A stretch of DNA of 64,000 bases from Deltaproteobacteria bacterium (GTDB lineage: Bacteria; Myxococcota; Kuafuiibacteriia; Kuafuiibacteriales; Kuafuiibacteriaceae): the NCBI GenBank assembly GCA_011526105.1, contig WYAZ01000171.1:62001-126000 (forward strand), in the 5' to 3' direction. The position numbers were made by a program, and so were the translations under genes. Positions 37,208 to 46,382 of the stretch are shown piece after piece. The number at the start of each line of letters is the position of its first letter. The first letter of the stretch is position 1. The notes under the pieces were generated by a model. That model saw only the letters and a program-made list of their open reading frames with translations, did no database searches and was not told the origin of the DNA.

Positions 37208-38623
37208 TCAGCCCGCGAGCGCGGGACGCGGCACTTTGGAGTAGATCTGGCGGAGTTTATGCCCGGCCGCGGTGCGCTCCAGGCTATCCGTGAGCTCGAC
37301 CGACACCTCGACCTCTGCATCCAAGCGGGCGCGGGCGAGGTATGCGGTGAGCGCCTGCGAAGCGCCGCGCGCGACCTCCGCCGCATCCACGCCGTCCTCG
37401 GACACCACGCGGACCAGGAGCTGGTTCTGGCGCTCGTGCACGAGCTGGTACTGGCGAAGTCCAGCCACCCCGAGGAAGACCACCTCGAAGGGCACCGGCG
37501 GGTGCGCCGAGAACTGCCCCGAAGCGTCGGCCAAGAAGATGGTGTCGTCGGCGCGCCCTTCGATGCGCACCGAGCGCATGGGTGATCCGCAGGGACAGTC
37601 GTCGCCGAGCAAGGTGATCGAGTCGCTGAGCTCGTAGCGCAACAGCGGTTGCGCGCGATTCACGAGGTTGGTCAGATAGACCTTGTCGCTCGCCACGCCC
37701 ACCGGGACCGGACGTCCCATCGCGTCGACCGGCTCGATGATCGCGAGGTCCTCGTTCACGTGCATGCGGCCCGCGCTGCACTGATTGGCGATCGCCACGC
37801 ACTCGGTGGCGCCGTAGGTCTCGGCGATCTGCGCCCGTGGAAATGCGCGTGCGATGGCCGACAGAGCACGCCTCGAAACCGGCTCGCTCCCCAAAGAGAT
37901 GAACTCGGGATCGATCGCGAGGCGGCCGAGCAGTCGTTCGTGGGCCAGCGCCTCGACCATGGTCGGATAGCCGTGCAGGTAGTGCGGCCGAAACAGGTTG
38001 AGCTGGTGAACGAGGGCCTCGGTCGGCGCCATGATGTCGAAGGTTTGAGTATCGACGAACGCTCCGGTGAGAAATGGCCTCACGTCGGCGACCAGACGGG
38101 TGATGAACGCGCCGCCGGTCGCGATGGTCATCGCCATGCGGTAGCGGCGACCAAAAGAGAAACGAAGCACATCGCGCGGCGCCAAGCGGTGCCGAAGGAT
38201 GCGCGCCAAGAGCGCGCCGTTTTGCTCCGCGAAGTCTTTGCGATCGGAGATGAAGTAACCCACGCGCCCGGTGGTCCCGGAGGTGGTCGCGACCGTGAAC
38301 CGGCCGCGGCAGAGGTGCGTACCCCCGCCGTGCTCGGCGACGTGCCGCTTGACCTCTTCGAGCGTCGGAACCCCGTCGACGATCGAGTCCTCGAAGCGCT
38401 CGAGGAGCTCGGCTTTGCTCGTGGGCCGGATCTGCGCGAGGTTGATGGGGAGACTGGTGTCGATATGCGCGAGCTTCTCGGCCCCGAGACGGGTCCGAGT
38501 CTTGGCGTGCTCAATGAGAGTTCTGAGTCGCTCGTCGCGGTGGGCTCGGAGCTGCTCGGCGGTGAATCGTCGTTCGCGGTAGAGGGCTCCGGTCAGCCCC
38601 CGCATGAACGAGAAAAACGTCAT
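37208..38623 (-). CDS. Phenylacetate-CoA-ligase (PaaK) family adenylate-forming enzyme
   Basis: 471 aa. The P-loop TTSGTTGRVGYF, ETYGATECVAIAN and the YELSD motif follow the ANL-type adenylation fold of PaaK-like ligases. The C-terminal GHKLRQIYSK keeps a lysine at the usual catalytic place. It likely activates an aromatic or other carboxylic acid as an acyl-adenylate. The enoyl-CoA hydratase gene just upstream supports a CoA-thioester pathway, though phenylacetate itself is not shown. Confidence 0.85.
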   Translation of the reverse strand: MTFFSFMRGLTGALYRERRFTAEQLRAHRDERLRTLIEHAKTRTRLGAEKLAHIDTSLPINLAQIRPTSKAELLERFEDSIVDGVPTLEEVKRHVAEHGGGTHLCRGRFTVATTSGTTGRVGYFISDRKDFAEQNGALLARILRHRLAPRDVLRFSFGRRYRMAMTIATGGAFITRLVADVRPFLTGAFVDTQTFDIMAPTEALVHQLNLFRPHYLHGYPTMVEALAHERLLGRLAIDPEFISLGSEPVSRRALSAIARAFPRAQIAETYGATECVAIANQCSAGRMHVNEDLAIIEPVDAMGRPVPVGVASDKVYLTNLVNRAQPLLRYELSDSITLLGDDCPCGSPMRSVRIEGRADDTIFLADASGQFSAHPPVPFEVVFLGVAGLRQYQLVHERQNQLLVRVVSEDGVDAAEVARGASQALTAYLARARLDAEVEVSVELTDSLERTAAGHKLRQIYSKVPRPALAG

Positions 38624-38690
38624 CGATTGAGATGTTAGGGACCGACCCCCAACCTCTCCATACGACAGGCGTCGGTGCGGTATCCATGTC

Positions 38691-39443
38691 TCAGGTCCGG
38701 GTCAAAAACCGCGTCACGGCCGCGCGATGTTCGGGCGACCCCCATGTACTCTCGAACGCATCGAGCTCCGCCTTACTTGCTTCCCCGGGTGGGAGCGTAG
38801 CGGCAAGTGTGAGCATGCGCTTGCTGGCGCGGATCGCCCTGAGTGAGCGTCCTCTCAGCCGACCCGCGAGCGCCTCCGCGAGCGCGCGCGGATCGTCGGT
38901 CAAGCGCTGGACGAGCCCGCATCGCTGAGCCTCCTCGGCCTCGACCGGGACCCCGGTCGTGAGCAACAGGACCGCCTCGGCTCGCCCGACCGCTTCGACC
39001 AGGCGTAGCCCCCCGCCCCATCCGGTCGTGAGCCCCATCGCCGTTTGACGAAACTCGAGGTGGGCGCCGTGTTTCATGATCCGCACGTCGCACGCGAGCA
39101 AGAGTTCGCATCCGCCGCCGTAGGCATCTCCATTGATCGCAGCGAAGGTCGGCACCGAGAGCGCCGCGAGTCGGTTCAACTGCGCCTGCATCGCGATGGA
39201 CATCGCGCGGCCCTCGGCGGGCTCGGGGATGTGAGCGAGGTCTTTGAGATCACCGCCCGAGACAAAGCTGTCTCCGGACGCGGTGACGATCACTGCGAGC
39301 AGGCCAGGTGCAGCCTCGACCGCATCGAGCGCCCGCGACAGCTCGTCCATCGTCGCACGGTCGATGGCGTTCTTCGCCTCCGGCCGATCGAAGATGATGA
39401 TCGCGACCTCTGCCTGTGGGCTCCACTCCAGCCGAAGGCTCAC
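38691..39443 (-). CDS. Enoyl-CoA hydratase/isomerase family protein
   Basis: 250 aa from a GTG overlapping the lipoprotein stop (GTGA). Crotonase-fold motifs: RPEAKNAID, the oxyanion-hole segment GDSFVSGGDLKDL, AAINGDAYGGGCELLLACD and FRQTAMGLTTGWGGGLRL. One usual catalytic glutamate falls in GGGCEL. It hydrates or isomerises CoA thioesters in fatty-acid or aromatic breakdown. Lies 67 bases before the PaaK-like gene. Confidence 0.9.
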   Translation of the reverse strand: MSLRLEWSPQAEVAIIIFDRPEAKNAIDRATMDELSRALDAVEAAPGLLAVIVTASGDSFVSGGDLKDLAHIPEPAEGRAMSIAMQAQLNRLAALSVPTFAAINGDAYGGGCELLLACDVRIMKHGAHLEFRQTAMGLTTGWGGGLRLVEAVGRAEAVLLLTTGVPVEAEEAQRCGLVQRLTDDPRALAEALAGRLRGRSLRAIRASKRMLTLAATLPPGEASKAELDAFESTWGSPEHRAAVTRFLTRT

Positions 39444-40129
39444 TCGCTCTCCCAGGTCTCGGGCGCCCCTTCTTCTTCCCCGCCCGGCGCATCGCTTGGA
39501 GCCGAGGCTGGGGTCGAGGGCGCGGCGGTCGCCCCCGCCTGCAGATCGTAGTGCTTGAGGCTCTGCGTGACCTGAGGGAGCGTCCCCTTACCCTTTAAAT
39601 CTGCGGTGGTCTCGAGCTTGGCCAGACCGATCCCGCGGACCCAGGTCCACCGAATCTCGAGGGACATCGTGTCGTCGCGGCGAATCCGCCCCATCACCAC
39701 CAAGCAGTCCGCGAAGTTCCCGGCCGCGGCCTCGCACGGCTCACCCACGGAGACGATCTCGAGGTGCTCGACCGCGCTCGGCCCGACCACCGACTTCCAC
39801 TTGTTGCCCGGCACGAGCGGGTACCGGATGAGGAACCTCTCCTTGTCCCTCAGCCCGTCGGGGGTGTGCAGGAAGTAGCCGCCCCGATCGTCCATGAAGT
39901 ACTGGTTCTCCATCCCGACCAGCGACACGGTCATCTCTCCCTCTTGTCCGGGATAACGGACCGCATAGGACCAGCGCGCGCCGAGCTTGAGCGGGGCATA
40001 CTCTTCGATGCTTCGGTCCCGCTCCGGCCGATGGCTGCTGCTCGCGCAGCCCGCCACGAGGAGCATCGCGAGCGTGAGCATGCCTCCAGTCCGTCCCAGC
40101 AAGAGCGAGGCATGGGTCTCGAGTCTCAT
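39440..40129 (-). CDS. Lipoprotein of unknown function
   Basis: 229 aa from the ATG at 40129, preceded by AAGGAG; the ATG shares its A with the upstream TGA. The lipobox is LLVAGC. The mature part (about 40-190) is beta-rich with aromatic residues (GARWSYAVRYPG, YFLHTPDGL), and the C-terminus is Ala/Pro/Glu-rich and disordered. No family recognised. Coupled to the enoyl-CoA hydratase gene downstream and the HEAT lipoprotein upstream. Confidence 0.8.
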   Translation of the reverse strand: MRLETHASLLLGRTGGMLTLAMLLVAGCASSSHRPERDRSIEEYAPLKLGARWSYAVRYPGQEGEMTVSLVGMENQYFMDDRGGYFLHTPDGLRDKERFLIRYPLVPGNKWKSVVGPSAVEHLEIVSVGEPCEAAAGNFADCLVVMGRIRRDDTMSLEIRWTWVRGIGLAKLETTADLKGKGTLPQVTQSLKHYDLQAGATAAPSTPASAPSDAPGGEEEGAPETWESE

Positions 40130-41061
40130 CACTGCGTCTCCTTCTCTGAGCTCGTTCGGCCTTTGCGGCGTCCGAGCTCCTCCAGCGCGTCTTCTGCGTT
40201 CTTTCGAACCTGTTCGTCCGGATGGCCACGGGCCACCGTGAACAGGTACGCCTCGGCCTCCTTACCACCGATCTCCGCCACCCCGAAGATGATCTGGGTG
40301 AGATAGATGGGCGAACGGCGCCGCGCGGAATCGATGAGCGCGGGCACGGCTCGAGGGTCTTTGAGCGCAACCAAGGCGCCGATGCTCTTCATCACGACCT
40401 CCGGTTCTTCACGATCATCCGCCAGGCGCTCGAGCAGTGCCGGCACGAGCTCCACGAGCAACCGCTCGCGCGCCGCCTCCACCGCGCGGGCTCGCAGCGC
40501 GGGGTCGGAGTCCGCGAGGACCGCCTGCACTCGATCCACCGGCGCGGTGACGAGCTCACGCTCGACTTCGAGCTGGCGAAGCGCGCCCTCGACCGCCTCC
40601 TCGATCAGCGGGCCGAAACCATCGAAGACCGGAACGTTCCGAGCCACGACGCTGCTCGCATTCTGCTCACGTCGCGCGCCGGTCTGGACCTCCGCTCCGA
40701 GCAACGACAGACGCAGCTCGAGTCGAACGCCGCGCAGCACTTGGTCCTCGGGCAGCACGCCTTCTTCGGTGGCTTTCGCCCGGGTGCTCTCCGAAAGTTC
40801 GAGCGTCGCCTCGAGCTGCCAGCGAGGCCCTTCGTCGGTGGGCTTCGACCACTCGAAGCTGGGGAGCGCCTCGGGCAATCGCTTCTCGAGCCGAGCCTCG
40901 AGAAGTGCGTTCGGATCCTTCGTATCCACGCCGGGTGGGCCCGAGAGGGTTCGGATCTTCGGAGCGGCCACCCGCTCCCGCGCGCGGGATTTGCAGCCGA
41001 AGGTCGCGAGGGCTGTGGCGGCCAGAAGCGCCCAGGTGGCCGGGGTGAGCCGCGCCGTCAC
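40129..41061 (-). CDS. HEAT-repeat lipoprotein
   Basis: 310 aa from a GTG. Lipobox TFGC near residue 23. After a beta-rich region the C-terminal half contains HEAT-like helical pairs (DSDPALRARAVEAAR, LKDPRAVPALIDSAR, HPDEQVRKNAEDALEEL). Such repeats serve as protein-binding scaffolds, here outside the inner membrane. Starts eight bases after the phosphoesterase stop. Confidence 0.83.
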   Translation of the reverse strand: MTARLTPATWALLAATALATFGCKSRARERVAAPKIRTLSGPPGVDTKDPNALLEARLEKRLPEALPSFEWSKPTDEGPRWQLEATLELSESTRAKATEEGVLPEDQVLRGVRLELRLSLLGAEVQTGARREQNASSVVARNVPVFDGFGPLIEEAVEGALRQLEVERELVTAPVDRVQAVLADSDPALRARAVEAARERLLVELVPALLERLADDREEPEVVMKSIGALVALKDPRAVPALIDSARRRSPIYLTQIIFGVAEIGGKEAEAYLFTVARGHPDEQVRKNAEDALEELGRRKGRTSSEKETQ

Positions 41062-41069
41062 CGGGCCCC

Positions 41070-41816
41070 CTAGACCCCCAGAAGGAGCCGAGTGCCAAAG
41101 TTCTGTGCGAGACCGGCCTCGAGGATCTTCTGGCGCTGAGACTCGATATCATAGTCGACGCGAACGTACTGAAACTCGCGCTTCTCGGTGTCGTAGAGAC
41201 CCGCGCAGGCCCTGGGGTCGTAGTCACGCGGCTGCCCCACTGAGCCAACGGTCACGATGTATTTCATGCCGTCTTTGAGTCGAAACTTGGGCGCCACGAC
41301 GTCAAACGCATCCTCGTCGGAGAGCGCAAAAACCTTCGTGAGGTGAGAATGCCCAATGAAAGTCACGTCCCCGAGCTCCTCAAAGATGGTCATGAGGCCG
41401 CGCGCTTGATCGGTGGAGAAGATGTAGTCGTAGTCGGCGGGGTTGAGTGGAGAGCCGTGACTGTAGAACACGTGACCCTCGCGGTGCGTGTAGGGCAGCG
41501 CCTTCAGCCAGGCGAGGTTCTCGGCGGAGAGCTGGCCCAGACACCAATCGAGCGCCTCACGCGCGGCGTCGTAGTAGTAGGAGTAGTCCATGCGCCCCGC
41601 GACCGCCGCGTCGTGATTGCCGAGGAGCGTCACCTTGGCGAGCTCGCGAATGCGCGAGCAACAAGCCTCCGGCTCGGCCCCGTAGCCGACGATGTCACCG
41701 AGACACACGTAGCTGTCGATGGAGCCAAGCTCACCGAAGCGCTTCAGCACAGCCTCGAGCGCTTCGATGTTCCCGTGGATATCGGAGAGGATGGCGATCC
41801 GCACCGGTTCGGCCAC
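41070..41816 (-). CDS. Calcineurin-like metallophosphoesterase
   Basis: About 248 aa from a GTG at 41816 (a GTG at 41804 is also possible). All dimetal phosphoesterase motifs are present: SDIHGN, GDIVGYG, GNHD, HGSP and GHSH. No signal peptide, so cytoplasmic. Members hydrolyse small phospho-compounds or act as serine/threonine phosphatases; the substrate cannot be read. First gene of the operon running to the enoyl-CoA hydratase. Confidence 0.9.
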   Translation of the reverse strand: MAEPVRIAILSDIHGNIEALEAVLKRFGELGSIDSYVCLGDIVGYGAEPEACCSRIRELAKVTLLGNHDAAVAGRMDYSYYYDAAREALDWCLGQLSAENLAWLKALPYTHREGHVFYSHGSPLNPADYDYIFSTDQARGLMTIFEELGDVTFIGHSHLTKVFALSDEDAFDVVAPKFRLKDGMKYIVTVGSVGQPRDYDPRACAGLYDTEKREFQYVRVDYDIESQRQKILEAGLAQNFGTRLLLGV

Positions 41817-41882
41817 CCTAGACGGGCCGAGGTTGCGGATCAATGTCAGGTTTCGATGACTTCTGAGGCCTCAATAAGGGTC

Positions 41883-42110
41883 TCACTCGGGTCGGTGGGT
41901 CTGGCAAAGGACAAACAACATGCCGAGCGATATCTCGGCCAGCCGGCGCGTGAGCTGCTCCTTCTGGTCCGAATCGAGCTTTTTGGCCTGCCGCCCGAGC
42001 TCGAGGAGCCCCGGTTCCGTGCCCCGCTCCCGGCCCCAATCGGCGAGCAGCTTCCGGACCCGCGGATCAACTTGGAAGTCGGCCGGCTTCCCTGGACCCG
42101 AGGGCTTCAC
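41883..42110 (-). CDS. Small charged protein
   Basis: 75 aa from a GTG overlapping the stop of the upstream gene by four bases. Charged and helical, with Trp at about 25 and a short hydrophobic patch near the C-terminus (LGMLFVLC). No family recognised. The overlap with its neighbour and normal codon use make it likely real. Confidence 0.55.
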   Translation of the reverse strand: MKPSGPGKPADFQVDPRVRKLLADWGRERGTEPGLLELGRQAKKLDSDQKEQLTRRLAEISLGMLFVLCQTHRPE

Positions 42111-42562
42111 TCGTCGTCCCCCGGGGCATCGGCCGTCCTCGCCCGGGCCGAGCGCGCGCCCTGGATCTCCGAACGCCGTTCGGGCGTGGTCTGCGACTTG
42201 GGTTCGCGCCGCTTGAGTCGGCTTCGACCTTGGCCTTGGGAAGCGCCGAGCTCCTCTGCGCGCCGAATCGCCTCCCTCAAGACCGGACTCTGAGCTTTCG
42301 GCGGGCGCGGGTCGATGAGACGCCGAGCCTCATCGAGCAGCTTCTCGGGGTGCAATCGCTCGAGCACAGAAAGCCCCAGCCCGTGCGCCACCGCCGCACC
42401 CACGACCGCGGCGGTCAGACCGGTTCGGCGCTCGGCCGCCGCCTCGAGCTCGGCCAACCATTCGTCCAAGGAGAGATTGAGCGCTCGCGCGAGGGCACGC
42501 TGCTCCGCGGCCCAGGCCTCGAGGGCCGCCGACCCCGATTCGATGCGAGCGTCTCCGTCCAC
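42107..42562 (-). CDS. Small Ala/Arg-rich helical protein
   Basis: 151 aa from a GTG at 42562. The first 95 residues are helical and Ala/Glu/Leu-rich with Trp17 and Trp34; the remainder is basic and disordered. No motif recognised. Divergent from the lipoprotein at 42675 and coupled to the 75-aa gene. Confidence 0.6.
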   Translation of the reverse strand: MDGDARIESGSAALEAWAAEQRALARALNLSLDEWLAELEAAAERRTGLTAAVVGAAVAHGLGLSVLERLHPEKLLDEARRLIDPRPPKAQSPVLREAIRRAEELGASQGQGRSRLKRREPKSQTTPERRSEIQGARSARARTADAPGDDE

Positions 42563-42623
42563 CTCCGGCTAGCAAAGACCTTTCGGCCGATGAGCGCAAC
42601 GGTCCCCGTCCGGATCCAAGGGC

Positions 42624-42653
42624 TTGCTACCGCTTGCGAATTGCCCTTATCCT
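42624..42653 (+). promoter_or_regulatory. Candidate sigma70-type promoter
   Basis: TTGCTA (42624-42629) and TATCCT (42648-42653) with an 18-base spacer, 21 bases before the start of the pseudo-phosphoesterase lipoprotein gene. Each box matches consensus at about four of six bases. Proposed by eye only. Confidence 0.3.
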
Positions 42654-42674
42654 CCGCGCGTTTTGGAGAACCTC

Positions 42675-43769
42675 ATGAAAGCCACGCAGATCCCAGCCCT
42701 CTCGCTCCTCCTCACCGCCCTCGTCGGCTATGGCTGCCCGGCAGAGCCACCTCCGCCACCACCTCCTCCTCCGCCCCCCGCGAAGACGCCCGAGCCGCCG
42801 CCCCCGCCCGCCCCCATCGCCGACCCCTCGTGCATGGCCAAGTGGTCGACCGACGGTGAGCCCCAGACAGTCAGTGCGGGAGACCGGACTTTCGAGAAGA
42901 AGGGCGCGCAGCTCACGGAGACCTCGTCGGACGAGGATGACACCGCCGTGTTTGGCGTCCTGGCGAACATCAAAGAAGACACCGCCGAGAACCTGAGCAA
43001 CTTGGATCAGTTCCTCGAGTTCTTCAAAGCGAAGAAGGTCGACGCCATCGTCGTCGCCGGCGACCTCGGGGAGAAGAGCGCTCAGATCGAGAAGGTGCTG
43101 TCGAAGGTCGCGGGTTCCAAGCTGCCGGTCTTCACGATCATCGGCAACCTCGAGAGCCGGGCCGAATACGCGACCGCGCTCGCCGCAGTGTCCGCGCGGC
43201 ACCCGCAGGTGATCGACATGAACCAGACCCGCCTCGCGTCGCTCGATGACGTCGCAGTGGTCTCCGTGCCCGGCTACCACAACAAGGTCTATATCCACGC
43301 GGAAGATGGCTGCGAGTACGGACCAGGAGACCTCGAGGCCACCAAGGCGATCATCAAGGCTGCGGGCAGCAAGACGGTGGTCCTCTTGAGTCACAGCCCG
43401 CCCCTGCAGGAGGGCGCCGATGCCCTCGACCGCACGCTCGAGCAGGCCAACGTCGGCGACCCCGCGCTTCAACGTCTGATCGACGACACAGGAGTTCGAT
43501 TCGGCATCGCCCCCAACATCCATGAGGCCGGAGGGCGGGCCACGGATCTCGCAGGCTCGAAGCTCGTGCCGCCCGCAGAGTTCGTGGACACCTTGTTCCT
43601 CAACCCCGGCGCCGCAGACGCGGTGGCCTGGAAGATGAATGACGGCACCGAGTCGATCGGGATGGCCGCCGTACTGACCGTCAAGGGCCGACAGGCTTCC
43701 TTCGAGATCAAGCGCATCGAGGCCGCAGCGCCGAAGGCCGCAAAGAAGAAGAAGAAGAAGACCAAGTAG
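42675..43769 (+). CDS. Lipoprotein with a degenerate metallophosphoesterase fold
   Basis: 364 aa from the ATG at 42675 with GGAG six bases upstream. Lipobox ALVGYGC, then a run of 11 prolines and a second proline stretch. From about residue 90 the order of calcineurin-like phosphoesterases is seen (VDAIVVAGDLGE, then FTIIGNLESR, VLLSHSPP, GIAPNIHEAGG). However the DxH start is replaced, GNH has Leu for His and GHxH is lost, so metal binding is doubtful. The tail is a Lys-rich run. It looks like an outer-envelope pseudo-enzyme. Confidence 0.8.
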   Translation: MKATQIPALSLLLTALVGYGCPAEPPPPPPPPPPPAKTPEPPPPPAPIADPSCMAKWSTDGEPQTVSAGDRTFEKKGAQLTETSSDEDDTAVFGVLANIKEDTAENLSNLDQFLEFFKAKKVDAIVVAGDLGEKSAQIEKVLSKVAGSKLPVFTIIGNLESRAEYATALAAVSARHPQVIDMNQTRLASLDDVAVVSVPGYHNKVYIHAEDGCEYGPGDLEATKAIIKAAGSKTVVLLSHSPPLQEGADALDRTLEQANVGDPALQRLIDDTGVRFGIAPNIHEAGGRATDLAGSKLVPPAEFVDTLFLNPGAADAVAWKMNDGTESIGMAAVLTVKGRQASFEIKRIEAAAPKAAKKKKKKTK

Positions 43770-43850
43770 GGTCAGGCGGGGGGTGCGATGGCGCCGCACA
43801 ACGAACCTTGTGAGGCTCTTCGGGCCCCGTTAGGCTAGCGCTCGAGCAGC

Positions 43851-44645
43851 ATGGGCACTGGAAACGGAGGATGGGAGAGCGTCGTCGGTGAGCTCGACGA
43901 CCCCGAGCCGGAGCTCGACCGCACCCCGGTGGATCTGGTGGCTCCCCCCTTCGCCGCGGAGGCTGCCCGACCACTCCTCGACCTGAAGTCCGGCGAGCGC
44001 GCGCCCGCGTCGCCTCCGACGAGCGACCGTCCGGTGCTCAGTCTGCCCAAGCCAGCGGCGAGCAGCGGCCCCGTTGCCCCCGAAGTGCCCAAGCTTCCAC
44101 CCCTGGTCCAGGGCTTCTCGGGTGAGCTGATGGATCGCCTCGCGGCCGACACGCCGCCCGCGCCCACCAAGGAGCCGTTCTTTGTCGAGTACAAGGAGCT
44201 CCTGTCGGCCATCGCGCTCGCGCTCGCGCTCATCGGGGGCTTCGTCGTGTACAAGCTCCTCAGCGCGGACGATGTCGAGGTCATTGCCCCGCCCGTGAAC
44301 CAGGCCCGCACCCCTGGGAAGCTCGATCCTGCGCCCGCACCGAAGAAGGACGAACCACCTGCGAAGGCGCTGGTCGAAGCGAACCCCCAGATCAAAGAGG
44401 CGCCCGAGCCTCCGCCACCGCCGCCCGCACAGCCCATGCTCTCAGTCATGACCGTACCCTCCGAGGCCACCATCGAGGTCAACGGCCTGGTCCGCGGAAA
44501 GAGCCCGATGGTGATCAAGAGCCCGAGCGGGAACACGCCGCTCAGGATGAAGATCACCAAGAACCGTTACAAGACCTGGGAAGAAGTGGTGGCCCCCAAC
44601 GAGGCTGGGCATTTCGTAGTGAAGGTCGCGCTCGAGGAACGCTGA
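43851..44645 (+). CDS. Single-pass membrane protein with a C-terminal PEGA domain
   Basis: 264 aa. A disordered Pro/Asp-rich cytoplasmic part (1-110) precedes one membrane helix (about 118-138), a Pro/Lys linker and a PEGA domain (about 195-262: VPSEATIEVNGLVRGKSP). PEGA domains in such receptor-like proteins sit outside the membrane. The N-terminal part could bind a cytoplasmic partner. It follows the pseudo-phosphoesterase gene by 81 bases. Confidence 0.82.
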   Translation: MGTGNGGWESVVGELDDPEPELDRTPVDLVAPPFAAEAARPLLDLKSGERAPASPPTSDRPVLSLPKPAASSGPVAPEVPKLPPLVQGFSGELMDRLAADTPPAPTKEPFFVEYKELLSAIALALALIGGFVVYKLLSADDVEVIAPPVNQARTPGKLDPAPAPKKDEPPAKALVEANPQIKEAPEPPPPPPAQPMLSVMTVPSEATIEVNGLVRGKSPMVIKSPSGNTPLRMKITKNRYKTWEEVVAPNEAGHFVVKVALEER

Positions 44646-44660
44646 GCCTTCAGCCGCGAC

Positions 44661-45638
44661 TCACTGGGCCGTCTCTTGACCCTCGACGCCGCCGTCCGCG
44701 TCCTGACCATCTCGGCCTGCGAGCTCTTCCGGCGTGGCTTCGATTTCGTCCGCGTCCCAGACCTGATCCTTGCCCAGTTTCCAGTCGCTCGGGATGGCCA
44801 GCTTCTCCCACTTGAGTGAACTCTCGACCTCTCCACCGCCGTAGGTCTTGGTGCGGTACTCGAAGGTGAGGTCCATGTGTTCGGCCTGATGCGGCGGCAC
44901 AGGGAACCAGACCTCGCCGATAGACACGAAGGAAGGGAACTCGTCGATGTAGTTGGCCGGGCGCTGCACGATGATGTGCGGCTGCGCCTCACCCTCTTGC
45001 TTCCCCAAGACCTTCTCGACGTCCTTCTCCACCTGCCGGCCCTTCTCCTTCACCATCTCCTTCTCGGTGTGCCAGAGGCGAATGGAGAGCTGACCCCAGC
45101 GAACATCGGTGCTGTCCTCGATGCCCCAGAAGAAGAACTTGCCGATCAGTACCGGCCCGCCCTCGGGCGTCACGCCCTTGGAGAGGTGATAGATGTCGAG
45201 CCGCGTGTCGGCGCCGCCCTTCGCCGTGAGCACCGGATTCCAGGACTTGCTCTTCAGCGTTTCGTACGCGGCGTTCACGAGTTCGTAGCCTTCGAGCATG
45301 CTCTTGCGCTGCGCTTCGTCGAGCTTGCCCTCCTTGAACTGGGCGTCGACCCGCTCCTTGTACGCATCGGGGTTCCGCAGCTCCTTGCTCTTCTTGTAGA
45401 CCCGCCCCGCGAGCTCCTCCTCGTACTGAGTGAGCGCCGCGCGAATCGCGCGGAGGTAGTCGCTCGACTCCACCTCGTTCGCAGAAGACCTCGCCTTGTT
45501 GGCGAAGTTCTTCCGAGCTTCGGCGAGTTGGTCCACGACCTCGAGCCGGTTCTTTTCGCGCTGTTGCTTCGTGTAGACCCAACCGCCGCCGACTAGGAGG
45601 ATCGCGAAGATCACGATGATGGAGAAGAAGTTACGCAT
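44661..45638 (-). CDS. Membrane-anchored protein of unknown function
   Basis: 325 aa from the ATG at 45638. A membrane anchor (residues 4-20) is followed by a coiled-coil region and a beta-rich C-terminal domain, ending in an acidic Glu/Asp/Gly tail. I do not recognise the family. Upstream of it lies the HAD gene; 15 bases separate it from the convergent PEGA gene. Confidence 0.75.
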   Translation of the reverse strand: MRNFFSIIVIFAILLVGGGWVYTKQQREKNRLEVVDQLAEARKNFANKARSSANEVESSDYLRAIRAALTQYEEELAGRVYKKSKELRNPDAYKERVDAQFKEGKLDEAQRKSMLEGYELVNAAYETLKSKSWNPVLTAKGGADTRLDIYHLSKGVTPEGGPVLIGKFFFWGIEDSTDVRWGQLSIRLWHTEKEMVKEKGRQVEKDVEKVLGKQEGEAQPHIIVQRPANYIDEFPSFVSIGEVWFPVPPHQAEHMDLTFEYRTKTYGGGEVESSLKWEKLAIPSDWKLGKDQVWDADEIEATPEELAGRDGQDADGGVEGQETAQ

Positions 45639-45704
45639 GCAGCCTCGCTCGTATAACGTTTCCCCAGGGCGTGCAATCATCCCTTCGAGTCCTCGGACGA
45701 ACGT

Positions 45705-46382
45705 CTAGGTCGGTTCGCCGGAGATCGGCGAGAAAAGCCCTGCATGCCACTGCCGGAACTGGTGCTCCGCCTTGGTATTCACCTCGCCTGCGGGCGCAAA
45801 ACGCCAAGTCCTGAGGCCCGCTGCGAGCGCCCCCTCCACGTCCAGGTCCTCTCGGTCGCCGATGTGCAGAATCGAATCGGGCGGCAGCGAGAGCGCCGAC
45901 GCGAGCACCTCGAAGGACCGAGCGTGGGGTTTGAGGGCGCCGGTCGCGTCGGCCCCGATTGCGGCGTCAAAGCCCAGCGCATCGAGTCCGAGCCAGCGCA
46001 GCTTCTCCGCCGGCGCGTAGTCCGAGAGGACCGCCAGCTTGAGACCCGCCGCCTTGGCCTGCAGCAAAGCCTCCTTCACCCCTCGGAAGGGGCGCATGCC
46101 GCGCGTGAGGGCCGCGGGCAGCCGCTCCCCGAGCGCGAGCAGCCGACGTTCCGTCTCGGCCGTGGTCCATCCGAAGGTCGGCGCCACGAGGTCGACCTGA
46201 CGACGAAACAGCGCGGCGCCATCCTCGAGGGCGGGCTCGCGCCGGATGCGTTCGCGCGCCGCGAGCAGCGCGACGAGCAAGTGGCGGTCCGAGTAGAGCC
46301 GCACGGCCACGCGCAAACGTCGAACCCGATAAAGTGTCCCGTCGAGATCGAACGAGATCGCCGCGACCTCGGACGAACTCAA
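45705..46382 (-). CDS. HAD-family hydrolase
   Basis: 225 aa from a TTG at 46382 that overlaps the GH3 stop (TTGA); no other start preserves motif I. HAD motifs: FDLDGTLY with Asp12 and Asp14, LSDYAPAEKLRWLG for motif II, KPHARSFEV lysine and GDREDLDVEGA for motif IV. Probably a small-molecule phosphatase of the phosphoglycolate/beta-phosphoglucomutase subgroup. Coupling to GH3 suggests a shared function. Confidence 0.87.
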   Translation of the reverse strand: MSSSEVAAISFDLDGTLYRVRRLRVAVRLYSDRHLLVALLAARERIRREPALEDGAALFRRQVDLVAPTFGWTTAETERRLLALGERLPAALTRGMRPFRGVKEALLQAKAAGLKLAVLSDYAPAEKLRWLGLDALGFDAAIGADATGALKPHARSFEVLASALSLPPDSILHIGDREDLDVEGALAAGLRTWRFAPAGEVNTKAEHQFRQWHAGLFSPISGEPT

